From Gemmobacter nectariphilus DSM 15620 (GTDB lineage: Bacteria > Pseudomonadota > Alphaproteobacteria > Rhodobacterales > Rhodobacteraceae): 64,000 nt of DNA. Below are positions 43,732 through 53,071 of this stretch, piece after piece. The position numbers and the translations under genes are program-made. Position 1 is the first letter of the stretch, and the number at the start of each line of letters is the position of its first letter. The notes under the pieces are model-generated. The model was not told the DNA's origin and ran no database searches. It worked only from the letters and a program-made list of their open reading frames with translations. Where the stretch lies: the NCBI RefSeq assembly GCF_000429765.1, contig NZ_AUCM01000004.1, forward strand, positions 310,001-374,000, read 5' to 3'.

Positions 43732-44696
43732 TGGATTACATGACCATCCTGCAAATCCTCGATTCTACCCTGCGGCTGGCAACGCCCCTGCTGCTGGCCT
43801 GCCTTGCCGGGCTGTTTTCCGAACGCGCCGGGGTCTTTGACATCGGGCTCGAAGGCAAGATGCTGGCGGCGGCCTTCCTGTCGGGGGCGATTGCGGCGGT
43901 CACGCTGAACCCCTGGGCCGGGCTGCTGGCGGGGATCGTGGCAAGTCTTGTGATGGCGGCCATCCATGGCGTTGCCTCGATCACCTTTCGGGGCAACCAG
44001 CTGATCTCGGGGGTTGCCATCAACTTTCTGGCGGCCGGGATGACGGTTCTGGTCGGCCAGCACTGGTTTGAACTGGGCGGGCGCACCCCCGCGCTGCTGG
44101 ACGGCGGGCGTTTCCCGCCGCTCACCCTGCCGGGGGCCGAGGCGCTGGCCAATGTGCCGGTGATCGGCCCGCTGTATGCGGAACTGATCTCGGGCCACAC
44201 GATCCTTGTCTATGTCGCGCTGCTGTGCGTGCCGGTCAGCTGGTGGCTGCTGTACCGCACGCGCTTTGGCCTGCGCCTGCGCGCGGTGGGCGAGAATCCG
44301 GCAGCGGTGGATACGGCGGGCGTTTCCGTCGTCGGGCTGCGCTTTGCGGCGGTGATGATCTGCGGCCTGCTGTGCGGCATTGCCGGGGCCTATCTGGCGA
44401 CGGGCCTGTCGGCTGGCTTCGTGCGCGACATGACGGCAGGGCGCGGCTTCATCGCGCTGGCGGCGCTGATCTTTGCCAAATGGCGCCCGTGGCAGGCGCT
44501 TGGCGCCACGCTGCTGTTCGGCCTGCTCGAGGCGCTGTCGAACCGCTATCAGAACATCGACCTGGGCGGGGTGGTGATCCCCGTGCAGGTCATGCAGGCG
44601 CTGCCCTATGTGCTGACGGTGATCATTCTGGCCGGCTTTGTCGGCAAGGCGATCCCGCCGCGTGCCGGGGGCGAGCCCTACGTCAAGGAACGCTGA
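43728..44696 (+). CDS. ABC transporter permease 2 (nucleoside type)
   Basis: A 322-residue permease with about nine helices. FSERAGVFDIGLEGKMLAAA and RGFIALAALIFAKWRPWQAL are conserved in the second permease of BMP-type systems. It forms the heterodimeric pore with permease 1. It is the last gene of the transporter operon; a strong hairpin follows at 44732-44750. Confidence 0.91.
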   Translation: MMDYMTILQILDSTLRLATPLLLACLAGLFSERAGVFDIGLEGKMLAAAFLSGAIAAVTLNPWAGLLAGIVASLVMAAIHGVASITFRGNQLISGVAINFLAAGMTVLVGQHWFELGGRTPALLDGGRFPPLTLPGAEALANVPVIGPLYAELISGHTILVYVALLCVPVSWWLLYRTRFGLRLRAVGENPAAVDTAGVSVVGLRFAAVMICGLLCGIAGAYLATGLSAGFVRDMTAGRGFIALAALIFAKWRPWQALGATLLFGLLEALSNRYQNIDLGGVVIPVQVMQALPYVLTVIILAGFVGKAIPPRAGGEPYVKER

Positions 44697-44731
44697 ACGG
44701 GGCATCATCTTGCCCCAAATACCCTGGGGGC

Positions 44732-44750
44732 GCGGGGGCAAGGCCCCCGC
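44732..44750 (+). terminator. Hairpin within intergenic family element after the ABC operon
   Basis: An 8-bp stem GCGGGGGC and GCCCCCGC with loop AAG. It follows the motif CATCTTGCCCCAAATACCC (44705-44723), which belongs to the dispersed family, and is followed by ATCCCTTTGA. Confidence 0.65.
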
Positions 44751-44825
44751 ATCCCTTTGACAACGCGTCCCCCCGGTGCCACTGTTTCCTTGCGCGCCAA
44801 CGGCTTCGGGTATCACGGGATCGCC

Positions 44826-45743
44826 ATGCAGCTCTACCTGCCCATCGCCGAGGTATCGGTGAATGCCTTCACGCTTCTGGGGCTTGGCGGGCTGGTGGGG
44901 ATCCTGTCGGGGATGTTCGGGGTCGGCGGGGGCTTTCTGATCACGCCCTTGCTGATGTTCATCGGCGTGCCGCCCGGGGTTGCGGTGGCAACCGGCGCCA
45001 ATCAGGTGGTGGCCTCGTCGGTCTCTGGCGTTCTTGCCCATCTCAGGCGCCGCACCGTCGATCTGCGCATGGGGCTGGTGCTGCTGGCGGGCGGGATGGC
45101 CGGGTCCAGCGTCGGCATCTGGGTGTTTTCCATCCTGCGCCGCATGGGGCAGGTCGAGCTGCTGGTTCAGCTCAGCTATGTGATCTTTCTGGGCCTGATC
45201 GGCCTGATGATGGCGCAAGAGGCGATCCGCGCCCTGCGCCGTGCCGCGCGCCCTGGCCCGCCGCGGCGGGCGCACCAGCACTATCTGGTGCATCGCCTGC
45301 CGCTCAAGATGAAGTTCCGCGCCTCGGGCCTTTACATCAGCGCGATCCCGCCCTTGGCGGTCGGGGCGGTGGTCGGGTTTCTGGCGGCCATCATGGGGGT
45401 GGGGGGCGGCTTCATCATGGTGCCGGCGATGATCTATCTGCTGGGGATGCCGACCAAGGTGGTGATCGGCACCTCGCTGTTCCAGATCATCTTTGTCAGC
45501 TGCTTCACCACGCTGATGCATGCGATCACCGCCTATTCGGTCGATATCATGCTGGCGGTCATGCTGATCCTGGGCGGGGTGATCGGCGCCCAGATCGGCA
45601 CCCAGATCGGCCTGAAGCTCAAGGCCGAACGGCTGCGGCTGTTCCTGGCGCTTCTGGTGCTGTCGGTTTCGGTCAAGATCTTCTTCGATCTGGTGCTCGA
45701 GCCCTCCGAGCTTTACACGGTCGTGCCGGGGCGGCTGCCATGA
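44826..45743 (+). CDS. TauE/SafE-family anion exporter
   Basis: The 305-residue protein has eight or nine helices in two halves, each with a GMFGVGGGFLITP- or IMGVGGGFIMVPA-type loop, the hallmark of TauE/SafE sulfite or sulfonate exporters. The ATG at 44826 starts MQLYLPIAEVS; the frame upstream is a poor extension. It overlaps the TIGR02186 gene by 4 bp, a pair seen together in Alphaproteobacteria. A link to sulfur metabolism is an inference. Confidence 0.88.
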   Translation: MQLYLPIAEVSVNAFTLLGLGGLVGILSGMFGVGGGFLITPLLMFIGVPPGVAVATGANQVVASSVSGVLAHLRRRTVDLRMGLVLLAGGMAGSSVGIWVFSILRRMGQVELLVQLSYVIFLGLIGLMMAQEAIRALRRAARPGPPRRAHQHYLVHRLPLKMKFRASGLYISAIPPLAVGAVVGFLAAIMGVGGGFIMVPAMIYLLGMPTKVVIGTSLFQIIFVSCFTTLMHAITAYSVDIMLAVMLILGGVIGAQIGTQIGLKLKAERLRLFLALLVLSVSVKIFFDLVLEPSELYTVVPGRLP

Positions 45744-46492
45744 TCCGGCTGGCGCTTGCCCTGCTGCTGCTGGCCCTGCCGGTGCGGGCCGAACAGGTGG
45801 TCGCGGGCCTTAGTCAGAACCGCGTCGCCATCACCGCGAACTTCGACGGCTCGGAAATCGTGGTCTTTGCCGCCGTTGCCCGCGATGCGCCGCCGCCCAA
45901 GGGCAAGCTGGATGTGATCGTCACGATCGAGGGGCCGCTTGCCCCCGTCACGGTCTGGCGCAAGGCACGGCGGATGGGCATCTGGGTCAACACCGAGGCG
46001 GTCGAGATCGGCAGCGCGCCTTCGTTCTATGCCATTGCCACCACCGGCCCGCTGCCCGAGATCGTCGAAGACAGCTACAACAAGGCCTATCGCATCGGCA
46101 TCGGTCAGGTGCTGCAAGGGCTGGATGTCCAGCGCCGGATGCCCGATGCCGACCAGTTTGCTCAGGCGCTGGTGCGGTTGCGCCGGGCCAGCGGGGATTA
46201 TCAGGTCGATGCGGGGGCAGTGCGGCTGGACCAGCAGACGCTGATCCGGGCCGATGTGCAACTGCCGGCGAACCTGACCGAGGGCCGCTTTCGCGCCCGC
46301 ATCTTCCTGCTGCGCGAAGGCCGGGTCATCGCGCTGGAGGAAACCGCGATCTACGTCCAGAAGGAAGGGATCGAGCGGTTCTTGCACCGTCTCGCGCTGG
46401 ATCAGCCCGCGCTCTATGGGTTGCTGTCGCTGGGGCTGGCGGTTCTGGCAGGCTGGCTGGCCTCGGCCGCGTTCCAGTGGTTCCGGCGCTGA
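45740..46492 (+). CDS. TIGR02186-family membrane-anchored periplasmic protein
   Basis: A 250-residue protein with an N-terminal signal (IRLALALLLLALPVRA), a beta-rich periplasmic domain (residues 18-215, with LSQNRVAITANFDGSEIVVF) and a C-terminal anchor helix (GLLSLGLAVLAGWLASAAF) ending FRR. This is the TIGR02186 layout, of unknown function. The 4-bp overlap with the TauE/SafE gene suggests that it is a partner of the exporter, such as a periplasmic gate or chaperone. Confidence 0.85.
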   Translation: MIRLALALLLLALPVRAEQVVAGLSQNRVAITANFDGSEIVVFAAVARDAPPPKGKLDVIVTIEGPLAPVTVWRKARRMGIWVNTEAVEIGSAPSFYAIATTGPLPEIVEDSYNKAYRIGIGQVLQGLDVQRRMPDADQFAQALVRLRRASGDYQVDAGAVRLDQQTLIRADVQLPANLTEGRFRARIFLLREGRVIALEETAIYVQKEGIERFLHRLALDQPALYGLLSLGLAVLAGWLASAAFQWFRR

Positions 46493-46506
46493 GGACACCG
46501 CCTGGC

Positions 46507-46962
46507 TCAGGTGATCGCTTCCAGCCGTTCCTTGGACATCTCGCCGGGGACGATGGTGACGGGGCAGGGCAGGCTGGCGGAATGGCGCGACAGATGCGTC
46601 ACCAGGGGCCCCGGCCCCGCCTTGTCGCTGCCTGCGCCCAGCACCAGAATGCCGATGCTGGGGTCGTCCTTCAGCTGGGCCAGCACCTCGGCCGCCGCTT
46701 CGCCTTCGCGGATCACCAGTTCGGGATGAACGCCATGCTTGGTGCGCATCCATTTGGCAAAGACCTCGAAATGCGCCTCGATCCGCTCGCGGGCTTCGGC
46801 GCGCATCAGGTCGGCAACGCCGATCCAGTGCTGGAATTCCTCGGGCGGGATCACCGACAGGATCACCACGCCCGCCCCGGTATGCGCGGCCCGCAGCGCG
46901 GCATAGCGCATCGCATTGAGGCATTCGCGGCTGTCATCCAGCACGACCATGAACTTGCGCAT
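46507..46962 (-). CDS. Universal stress protein (UspA family)
   Basis: A 151-residue single UspA domain: MRKFMVVLDDSRECLNAMRY opens the fold, and the nucleotide loop LVLGAGSDKAGPGPLVTHLS and CPVTIVPGEM follow. The loop is the G-2x-G-9x-G(S/T)-like ATP-binding type in altered form. The ATG at 46962 is preceded by GGGAGAGAGACG; the ORF extends 19 codons further without need. It is convergent with the TIGR02186 gene. Confidence 0.9.
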   Translation of the reverse strand: MRKFMVVLDDSRECLNAMRYAALRAAHTGAGVVILSVIPPEEFQHWIGVADLMRAEARERIEAHFEVFAKWMRTKHGVHPELVIREGEAAAEVLAQLKDDPSIGILVLGAGSDKAGPGPLVTHLSRHSASLPCPVTIVPGEMSKERLEAIT

Positions 46963-47046
46963 CGTCTCTCTCCCGGCTCCGGGGGATGATGCGCCGAAGG
47001 CGGCGGCCTGTCCAGCCACCAGACCCGACCTGCCTTGCCGTGACAG

Positions 47047-47790
47047 TCAGCCGCCTTGGGCCGCCTTGCGGGCCAGAAGTTTGGCCCGCATCTGTCCAAG
47101 ACGGCGAAACACCGTGCCCGGATCGGCATTCAGCCGGTCCAGCAGTTCCAGCGCCAGCGGCCCCAGCACGGGTTCGGCCCGTGCCTCGATCACCAGGGGG
47201 GCCAGCAGGTTGATGTCCAGCCCGCCATCGCGCAGCGAAAAGGGCTCGATCTCCATCGGCAGCGGGGCCTTGACCTTGTGACCCAGCCGGAACGGGGTGG
47301 TTGGGTCCAGCCCGGAATAGAGCCGTTCATATTCCGTCAGCTTGAGCAGGCTGAACAGCACTTTCAGCGATTGCCCCAGCCGCCGTTCGCTTTCGGTGCT
47401 GCCATGGTCGGCAAAGGTGATCGCGGCCGAGATCAGCCAGCGGGTCGACAGGCAGCCGGTCAGCGCGGCCCCCTGTTCGGCCCATAGCCTGAGGAACAGT
47501 GCCGGTGCATGGTCCGGCCAGGCGCGCTTGCGCAGGGCCGAAATCAGCAGCCCGTGCAGCAGGGCGATTTCCGGCTGGCCTTGCAGTTCCTCGGACAGGG
47601 CATGGTGCTTGCGCGCATACATCGTGGGGCGCGGCGCAAGCGGGCCGGGCGCGGCGACCGGCCGGCCCAGCAGCGGGTCAATGGCCACATCCAGCGGGGG
47701 CAGCGCCTCGCCCTCGGCGAAGTCCAGAGGCGCGCGGCGCGCCTCATAGCGGGCGATGGCGGCATCCCAGCCGTCAGGGTAGGTCAGCAT
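47047..47790 (-). CDS. Conserved protein of unknown function
   Basis: I do not recognise a family. The 247-residue product has no signal peptide or membrane helix. It is Leu/Arg/Ala-rich and mainly helical, with notable stretches LHGLLISALRKRAWPDHAPA and FLRLWAEQG, then a C-terminal LNADPGTVFRRLGQMRAKLL helix. GGAG lies six bases before the ATG at 47790. It lies between the UspA gene and glnA on the same strand, but the glnA terminator separates it from glnA. Confidence 0.6.
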   Translation of the reverse strand: MLTYPDGWDAAIARYEARRAPLDFAEGEALPPLDVAIDPLLGRPVAAPGPLAPRPTMYARKHHALSEELQGQPEIALLHGLLISALRKRAWPDHAPALFLRLWAEQGAALTGCLSTRWLISAAITFADHGSTESERRLGQSLKVLFSLLKLTEYERLYSGLDPTTPFRLGHKVKAPLPMEIEPFSLRDGGLDINLLAPLVIEARAEPVLGPLALELLDRLNADPGTVFRRLGQMRAKLLARKAAQGG

Positions 47791-47883
47791 CGGGTCTCCG
47801 TCACTTGGGCGGGCGGGGCAAATCCCTGCAAGGGGGCATCGCTGCCGCCCACAGTGCCGCGCCGCTCCCGTGATCCGCAAGCG

Positions 47884-47909
47884 AAAAGGGCGCCCCAAGG
47901 GGCGCCCTT
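47884..47909 (-). terminator. Intrinsic terminator of glnA
   Basis: A 9-bp stem AAGGGCGCC (47886-47894) and GGCGCCCTT (47901-47909) with a 6-base loop, read on the minus strand and followed by TTTTCGC. It starts about 20 bp after the glnA stop. Confidence 0.8.
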
Positions 47910-47929
47910 GCCTGCCAGACCGCAAGGGA

Positions 47930-49339
47930 TCAGCAGCTGTAGTACATCAGGTATTCGACCGGGTGGGGGGTATGCTCGTAGGCATAGACCTCTTCCCACT
48001 TCAGCGCCATGTAGCCTTCCAGCTGGTCGCGGGTGAACACATCGCCCGCCAGCAGGAAGTCCATGTCCTTGGCCAGCTCTTCCAGCGCCTCGCGGAGCGA
48101 GCCGCAGACGGTCGGGATTTCGGCCAGTTCTTCCGGCGGCAGATCGTAGAGGTCCTTGTCCGAAGCCGGGCCCGGGTCGATCTTGTTCTTGATGCCGTCA
48201 AGGCCGGCCATCAGCAGCGCCGCGAACGCCAGATAGGGGTTCGCCGACGGATCGGGGAAACGGGCTTCGACGCGCTTGGCTTTCGGCGATTCGGTCCACG
48301 GAATACGGACGCAGCCCGAGCGGTTGCGAGCCGAATAGGCGCGCAGCACCGGAGCCTCGAAGCCCGGGATCAGACGCTTGTAGCTGTTGGTGCCGGGGTT
48401 CGTCAGGGCGTTCAGCGCCTTGGCATGCTTGAGGATGCCACCGATGAACCACAGGGCTTCCTGCGACAGGTCGGCATATTTGTCACCGGCGAACAGCGGC
48501 TTGCCGTCCTTCCAGATCGACATGTTGACGTGCATCCCCGACCCGTTGTCGCCCTTCATGGGCTTGGGCATGAAGGTCACCGTCTTGCCATAGGCATGGG
48601 CGACGTTCTGGATGACGTACTTGTATTTCAGGATGTTGTCGGCCTGCTCGGTCAGACCACCGAAGATCAGACCCAGTTCGTGCTGGCAGGTCGCCACTTC
48701 GTGGTGGTGCTTGTCGACCTTCATGCCCATGCGCTTCATGGTCGACAGCATCTCGCCGCGCAGATCCTGGGCTTCGTCGATCGGGTTGACCGGGAAATAG
48801 CCGCCCTTGTGGGGCGCGCGGTGGGCCAGGTTGCCGGTCTCGTATTCCGTATCGGTGTTCCACGAGGCGGCGTCAGCGTCGATCTGGTAGGCCACTTTCG
48901 CCGGGGTCACCGAGTAGCGCACGTCGTCGAAGATGAAGAACTCGGCTTCCGGGCCGAAATAGGCCACATCACCGATGCCCGAGGACTTGAGGTAAGCCTC
49001 GGCCTTGAGCGCGGTGCCGCGCGGGTCGCGGCTGTAGGGCTCGCCGGTGTCGGGCTCGACCACGTTGCAGTGGATGCACATGGTCTTTTCGGCATAGAAC
49101 GGGTCAATGTAGACCGACGAGGCATCCGGGATCAGCTTCATGTCGGACTGGTCGATCGACTTCCAGCCGGCAATCGACGAGCCGTCGAACATGAAGCCTT
49201 CTTCGAACCAGTCCTCATCGACCAGATCGGCCACCAGCGTCACGTGCTGGAGCTTGCCTTTCGGGTCGGTGAAGCGGACGTCGACGTATTCGACCTCTTC
49301 GTCCTTCATCAGCTTCAGGGCGTCCTGAACCTTGCTCAT
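47930..49339 (-). CDS. glnA: Glutamine synthetase type I
   Basis: GlnA makes glutamine from glutamate and ammonia. The 469 residues include the N-terminal beta-grasp domain ([18 protein letters not shown]), the Asp-50 region [12 protein letters not shown], the metal loop [29 protein letters not shown] and the flexible Tyr-adenylylation region DLYDLPPEE near residue 397. It is 60 bp downstream of glnB and ends in a strong terminator. The first codons [11 protein letters not shown] are usual for the family. Confidence 0.97.
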   Translation of the reverse strand: MSKVQDALKLMKDEEVEYVDVRFTDPKGKLQHVTLVADLVDEDWFEEGFMFDGSSIAGWKSIDQSDMKLIPDASSVYIDPFYAEKTMCIHCNVVEPDTGEPYSRDPRGTALKAEAYLKSSGIGDVAYFGPEAEFFIFDDVRYSVTPAKVAYQIDADAASWNTDTEYETGNLAHRAPHKGGYFPVNPIDEAQDLRGEMLSTMKRMGMKVDKHHHEVATCQHELGLIFGGLTEQADNILKYKYVIQNVAHAYGKTVTFMPKPMKGDNGSGMHVNMSIWKDGKPLFAGDKYADLSQEALWFIGGILKHAKALNALTNPGTNSYKRLIPGFEAPVLRAYSARNRSGCVRIPWTESPKAKRVEARFPDPSANPYLAFAALLMAGLDGIKNKIDPGPASDKDLYDLPPEELAEIPTVCGSLREALEELAKDMDFLLAGDVFTRDQLEGYMALKWEEVYAYEHTPHPVEYLMYYSC

Positions 49340-49399
49340 ATGTACTTCCTCAGTTTGGCGGTTGCGGGCGCGTGCCTGCGCGGGGCAGGCTGCGGAAAC

Positions 49400-49810
<411 letters not shown>

Positions 49811-49909
49811 TCACGGGCGCGGGTCCAAGGGCTGGAAACGCGGTGTTTGCACATTTTTTGCCCATTTAGCCCTGAATGTGGGCGCTCGAAGAATCCATGT
49901 GATGCCGAA

Positions 49910-51568
49910 ATGACCGAAGTTCTGACTTCTGCCCAAATGCGCGCCATCGAAAAGGCAGCCATCGACTCTGGCGCCGTCACCGGGCTGGATCTGATGGAAC
50001 GCGCCGGCGAGGGCGTGATCCGGGCGATCCTGGCGGAATGGCCGGAACTGGCCATGGGCGCCCCCCGTGCGGTGGTGCTGTGCGGGCCGGGCAACAATGG
50101 CGGTGACGGGTTCGTCGTGGCCCGGCTGCTGCATGGCCGCGGCTGGGCCGTCCGGGTGCTGGCCATGGCCCCGCCCGAGGCCTTGCCGCCCGATGCGGCC
50201 CACAATGCGCGGCGCTGGCAGGCGCTCGGCCCTGTCGAGCCGCTGACCGAGGCGAACCTGCGGCAGGGGCCGCCCAACGATCTTTATGTCGATGCCATCT
50301 TCGGAACCGGCCTGTCGCGACCGCCCGTCGGTGACTGTCTTGACGTGCTGACCCATATCGGCGGGCGCAACGGTGATGCGGGTTATTACACGCCGCGTCT
50401 GGTGGCGGTCGATGCGCCCTCGGTCCTGTGTCTGGACAGCGGGCGCAGCCTGCACCCGGGCTGGGACTGTCCGCGCGCCCGCCTGACCGTCACCTTCGAC
50501 AGTCCCAAGGCCGGGCATCTGCTGGCCCAGGGGCCGGCGCTGTGCGGCAAGCTGGCGGTGGTGGACATCGGGATCGGTCCCTGGCGCGCGGGTTCCCCTC
50601 CGGACCAGTCGGATGGCCGCCCGCGCGGGCCAAGACCGCGCGCGACCCTGGGCCGGGTCGAGCCCTCCCTTGCGCCATTCCCTCGCACCCCCGGCGCTTT
50701 CGTGCCGGGGATGCTGGGCAAGGCCGGATGGGACGAGGCGGATCGCACCCACAAGTTCACCTTTGGCCATGCGATTGTCCTTGGCGGCCCGGCCGGTCGC
50801 GGCGGTGCCGCGCGTCTGGCTGCCCGGGGCGCGCTGCGGATGGGCGCCGGTCTGGTGACCATCGCCAGCCCGCCAGCCGCCATGGCGGAAAATGCCGCGC
50901 GTCTGGATGCGATCATGCTGCGCGAGATGGCGGATGGCGCGGCGCTGGCCTCGCTGCTAGAGGACCGCCGCATCACGGCTCTGTGCCTTGGCCCCGGATT
51001 GGGCACTGATGCGCACGTGGGGGGCATTCTGGCGGCGGCCCTGCGCGCCCCTGTCCCGGCCCGGCGGGGTCTGGTGCTGGATGCCGATGCCCTGACCCTG
51101 CTGGCGCAGCACCCCGACCTGTTCGCCGCCCTGCACCGCGCCTGTGTCCTGACCCCACACGGCGGCGAATTTGCGCGGCTGTTTCCCGACCTTGCCGAAC
51201 GGCTGAACGCCCCCGCCACACAAGGCCCGGCCTATAGCAAGGTGGATGCCACCCGAGAGGCCGCTGCCCGTGCCGGCTGCACCGTGCTCTTCAAGGGCCC
51301 CGATACGGTGATCGCCACCCCGGACGGCCGCGCGGCGATCCACGCGGCGGCCTATGACCGCGCCGCGCCCTGGCTGGCCACGGCCGGATCCGGCGACGTG
51401 CTGGCCGGGTTCATCACTGGCCTGCTCGCACGCGGGTTAGATCCGTTCGATGCCGCCTGCACCGCCGCCTGGCTGCACGCCGACTGCGCCCGCAGCTTCG
51501 GCCCCGGCCTGATTGCCGAGGATCTGCCGGAAGAACTGCCCAGGGTGTTCCGGGCGCTCGGCCTGTGA
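49910..51568 (+). CDS. nnr: Bifunctional NAD(P)H-hydrate repair enzyme (epimerase plus dehydratase)
   Basis: The 552-residue protein repairs hydrated NAD(P)H. Residues 1-215 form the epimerase domain (CGPGNNGGDGFVVARLL, AVDAPSVLCLDSG); residues 240-552 form the ADP-dependent dehydratase (FGHAIVLGGPAGRGGAARLA, and AGSGDVLAGFITGLLARG with the catalytic aspartate). Typical epimerases have DxPSG; here the serine is followed by Val. The ATG at 49910 starts MTEVLTSAQMRAIE, a usual N-terminus. It diverges from glnB and converges with fpr. Confidence 0.92.
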   Translation: MTEVLTSAQMRAIEKAAIDSGAVTGLDLMERAGEGVIRAILAEWPELAMGAPRAVVLCGPGNNGGDGFVVARLLHGRGWAVRVLAMAPPEALPPDAAHNARRWQALGPVEPLTEANLRQGPPNDLYVDAIFGTGLSRPPVGDCLDVLTHIGGRNGDAGYYTPRLVAVDAPSVLCLDSGRSLHPGWDCPRARLTVTFDSPKAGHLLAQGPALCGKLAVVDIGIGPWRAGSPPDQSDGRPRGPRPRATLGRVEPSLAPFPRTPGAFVPGMLGKAGWDEADRTHKFTFGHAIVLGGPAGRGGAARLAARGALRMGAGLVTIASPPAAMAENAARLDAIMLREMADGAALASLLEDRRITALCLGPGLGTDAHVGGILAAALRAPVPARRGLVLDADALTLLAQHPDLFAALHRACVLTPHGGEFARLFPDLAERLNAPATQGPAYSKVDATREAAARAGCTVLFKGPDTVIATPDGRAAIHAAAYDRAAPWLATAGSGDVLAGFITGLLARGLDPFDAACTAAWLHADCARSFGPGLIAEDLPEELPRVFRALGL

Positions 51569-51577
51569 TCCGGGCCC

Positions 51578-51660
51578 ATCTTGCCTTTTCTGAAATACCC
51601 TCGGGGGGTGAATTGGCCGGCACGGCCAAGAGGGGGGCAGACGGCCCCCCTGCGCCGCCG
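51578..51660. repeat. Intergenic family element with hairpin between nnr and fpr
   Basis: The region starts CATCTTGCCTTTTCTGAAAT followed by ACCCTCGGGGGGTGAATTGG, then GGCCGGCACGGCC and a 7-bp GC hairpin (GGGGGGC at 51632-51638 and GCCCCCC at 51644-51650, loop AGACG). The layout equals half of the 31617-31791 element. It separates two convergent genes and probably ends both transcripts. Confidence 0.7.
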
Positions 51661-51665
51661 CAGCC

Positions 51666-52487
51666 CTAGATCCCCTCGCCCACAAAGGCCTTTTCGACCA
51701 CGAATTCCGCCGGCTCGGAATTCGCCCCCTCGCGCAGGCCCCAACCTTCAAGGATTGCCTTGACGTCGATGTTGAACGCAAGGCTGCCGCAGATCATCGC
51801 GCGGTCGGTGGCCGGGTCCATCGGGCCGGGGATGCCCAGATCGGCAAAGACCTTGCCCGAGGACAGGTTGTCGGTCACGCGCCCCATATGGTCGAACGCC
51901 TCGCGCGTGGTGGTGGGGTAGTAAAGCAGCTTGCCCTCAACCATCTCGCCGATCAGTTCGTCATTCTTGAGCCCCTCGACCAGCTGACGGCCGTATTCCA
52001 GCTCGGCCACCTGGCGGCAGGTGTGCATCATGATGACCTGGTCATATTTCTCGTAGGTCTCGGGATCGCGCATCAGGCTGGCAAAGGGGGCGATCCCGGT
52101 GCCGGTGGCCAGCAGCCACAGCCGCTTGCCCGGCAGCAGCGCATCATGCACCAGCGTGCCGACCGGCTTGGGGCGCAGGATGATCTGATCGCCCGGCTGG
52201 ATATGCTGCAGCTTTGACGTCAGCGGGCCATCGGGCACCTTGATCGAGTAGAATTCCAGCTCCTCGTCCCAGTTGGGCGAGGCGATGGAATAGGCGCGCA
52301 GCAAGGGTTTGCCATTGTCGCCCATCAGCCCGATCATCACGAATTCGCCCGAGCGGAAGCGCAGCGATTGCGGCCGCGTCACGCGGAAGGAAAACAGCCG
52401 GTCGGTCCAGTGCCTGACCGAGGTCACGGTCTGGGCATCGGGCAGGACGGGGGCGGTCGGGCGGGTCGGGGCGGGCGTGTCGGTCAT
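51666..52487 (-). CDS. fpr: Ferredoxin/flavodoxin--NADP+ reductase
   Basis: A 273-residue flavoprotein. The FAD domain has RAYSIASPN near residue 65 and the NADP domain has LLATGTGIAPFASLMRD and the C-terminal VVEKAFVGEGI with the terminal residues contacting FAD. It passes electrons between NADPH and ferredoxin or flavodoxin. Ferredoxin is the probable donor of the nearby CysI-type reductase, which lacks a flavoprotein subunit gene, so a functional link is likely. The ATG at 52487 gives MTDTPAP; a TTG five codons upstream is less likely. Confidence 0.9.
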   Translation of the reverse strand: MTDTPAPTRPTAPVLPDAQTVTSVRHWTDRLFSFRVTRPQSLRFRSGEFVMIGLMGDNGKPLLRAYSIASPNWDEELEFYSIKVPDGPLTSKLQHIQPGDQIILRPKPVGTLVHDALLPGKRLWLLATGTGIAPFASLMRDPETYEKYDQVIMMHTCRQVAELEYGRQLVEGLKNDELIGEMVEGKLLYYPTTTREAFDHMGRVTDNLSSGKVFADLGIPGPMDPATDRAMICGSLAFNIDVKAILEGWGLREGANSEPAEFVVEKAFVGEGI

Positions 52488-52536
52488 ATGCGTCTCGGGC
52501 AAGGCGGCGGGGCCGCGCGGGATGTCAGCGGCAGGA

Positions 52537-52592
52537 CCGGGGGTTTTGCACCCCCGGACCCCCGCAGGATATTTGGATCAAGGCGAAAGACG
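52537..52592 (-). terminator. Intergenic family element with hairpin after the sulfate-assimilation operon
   Basis: On the minus strand the CGCCTTGATCCAAATATCCT motif is followed by GCGGGGG and then a 7-bp stem (CCGGGGG and CCCCCGG at 52537-52543 and 52551-52557). It lies 66 bp after the DUF934 stop and 50 bp before fpr, so fpr probably has its own promoter beyond it. Confidence 0.6.
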
Positions 52593-52657
52593 GCCATGGG
52601 CCGCCTTGGCGGGCCGCACCAGTCTAGCGGCTGGGGGCAGGCGTGGGAATCGCCAAT

Positions 52658-53071
52658 TCAGGCGGTCAGCCGCGACCTATGGTCATGGGTTTGCCAGTCG
52701 GCGCGGAAGCGCCATTGGTCTTCGGGCTGGCGGGCGGCAAGGTCGGGGCTGATCTCGACCTCGTCAAAGCCGGACCGGCGGGCCATGGCATATTGGTCGG
52801 CCAGCAGATGGCCATGGGCGCGCAGCGTGCCGGCATAGCCCATGCGGCGCAGATCGCGCGCCAGGGTGAAGCCGCGCCCGTCGGAGAAGGCCGGAAAGGC
52901 GATGCGGATCAGCGTCAGGCGGTGCAGATCGCCCGCCAGCGCGCTGGCGCGGTCGCCGGGCAGAAGGTCGACGGCCGTCGCCAGGGGCGCGCCGGCGAGG
53001 TCGGCCAGCGCAACGGGCGTGGGGCCGGCGGGGGTGGGGGCAAAGCCCGCATCGGTGACGAGGATGCTCAT
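52658..53071 (-). CDS. DUF934 sulfate-assimilation accessory protein
   Basis: A 137-residue cytoplasmic protein of the DUF934 family: MSILVTDAGF, then GRGFTLARDLRRMGYAGTLR and SGFDEVEISPDLA. The family has a CysH-adjacent distribution in Proteobacteria, where a role in sulfite-reductase function is suspected but unproven. It overlaps cysH by 4 bp (ATGA) and is the last gene of the operon. Confidence 0.85.
   Translation of the reverse strand: MSILVTDAGFAPTPAGPTPVALADLAGAPLATAVDLLPGDRASALAGDLHRLTLIRIAFPAFSDGRGFTLARDLRRMGYAGTLRAHGHLLADQYAMARRSGFDEVEISPDLAARQPEDQWRFRADWQTHDHRSRLTA

Noticed and set aside
49847-49863. TTGCAC-N5-TTGCCC resembling a sigma-54 promoter beside glnB
   Set aside because: The essential GG of the -24 box is missing, and it points toward nnr rather than glnB.
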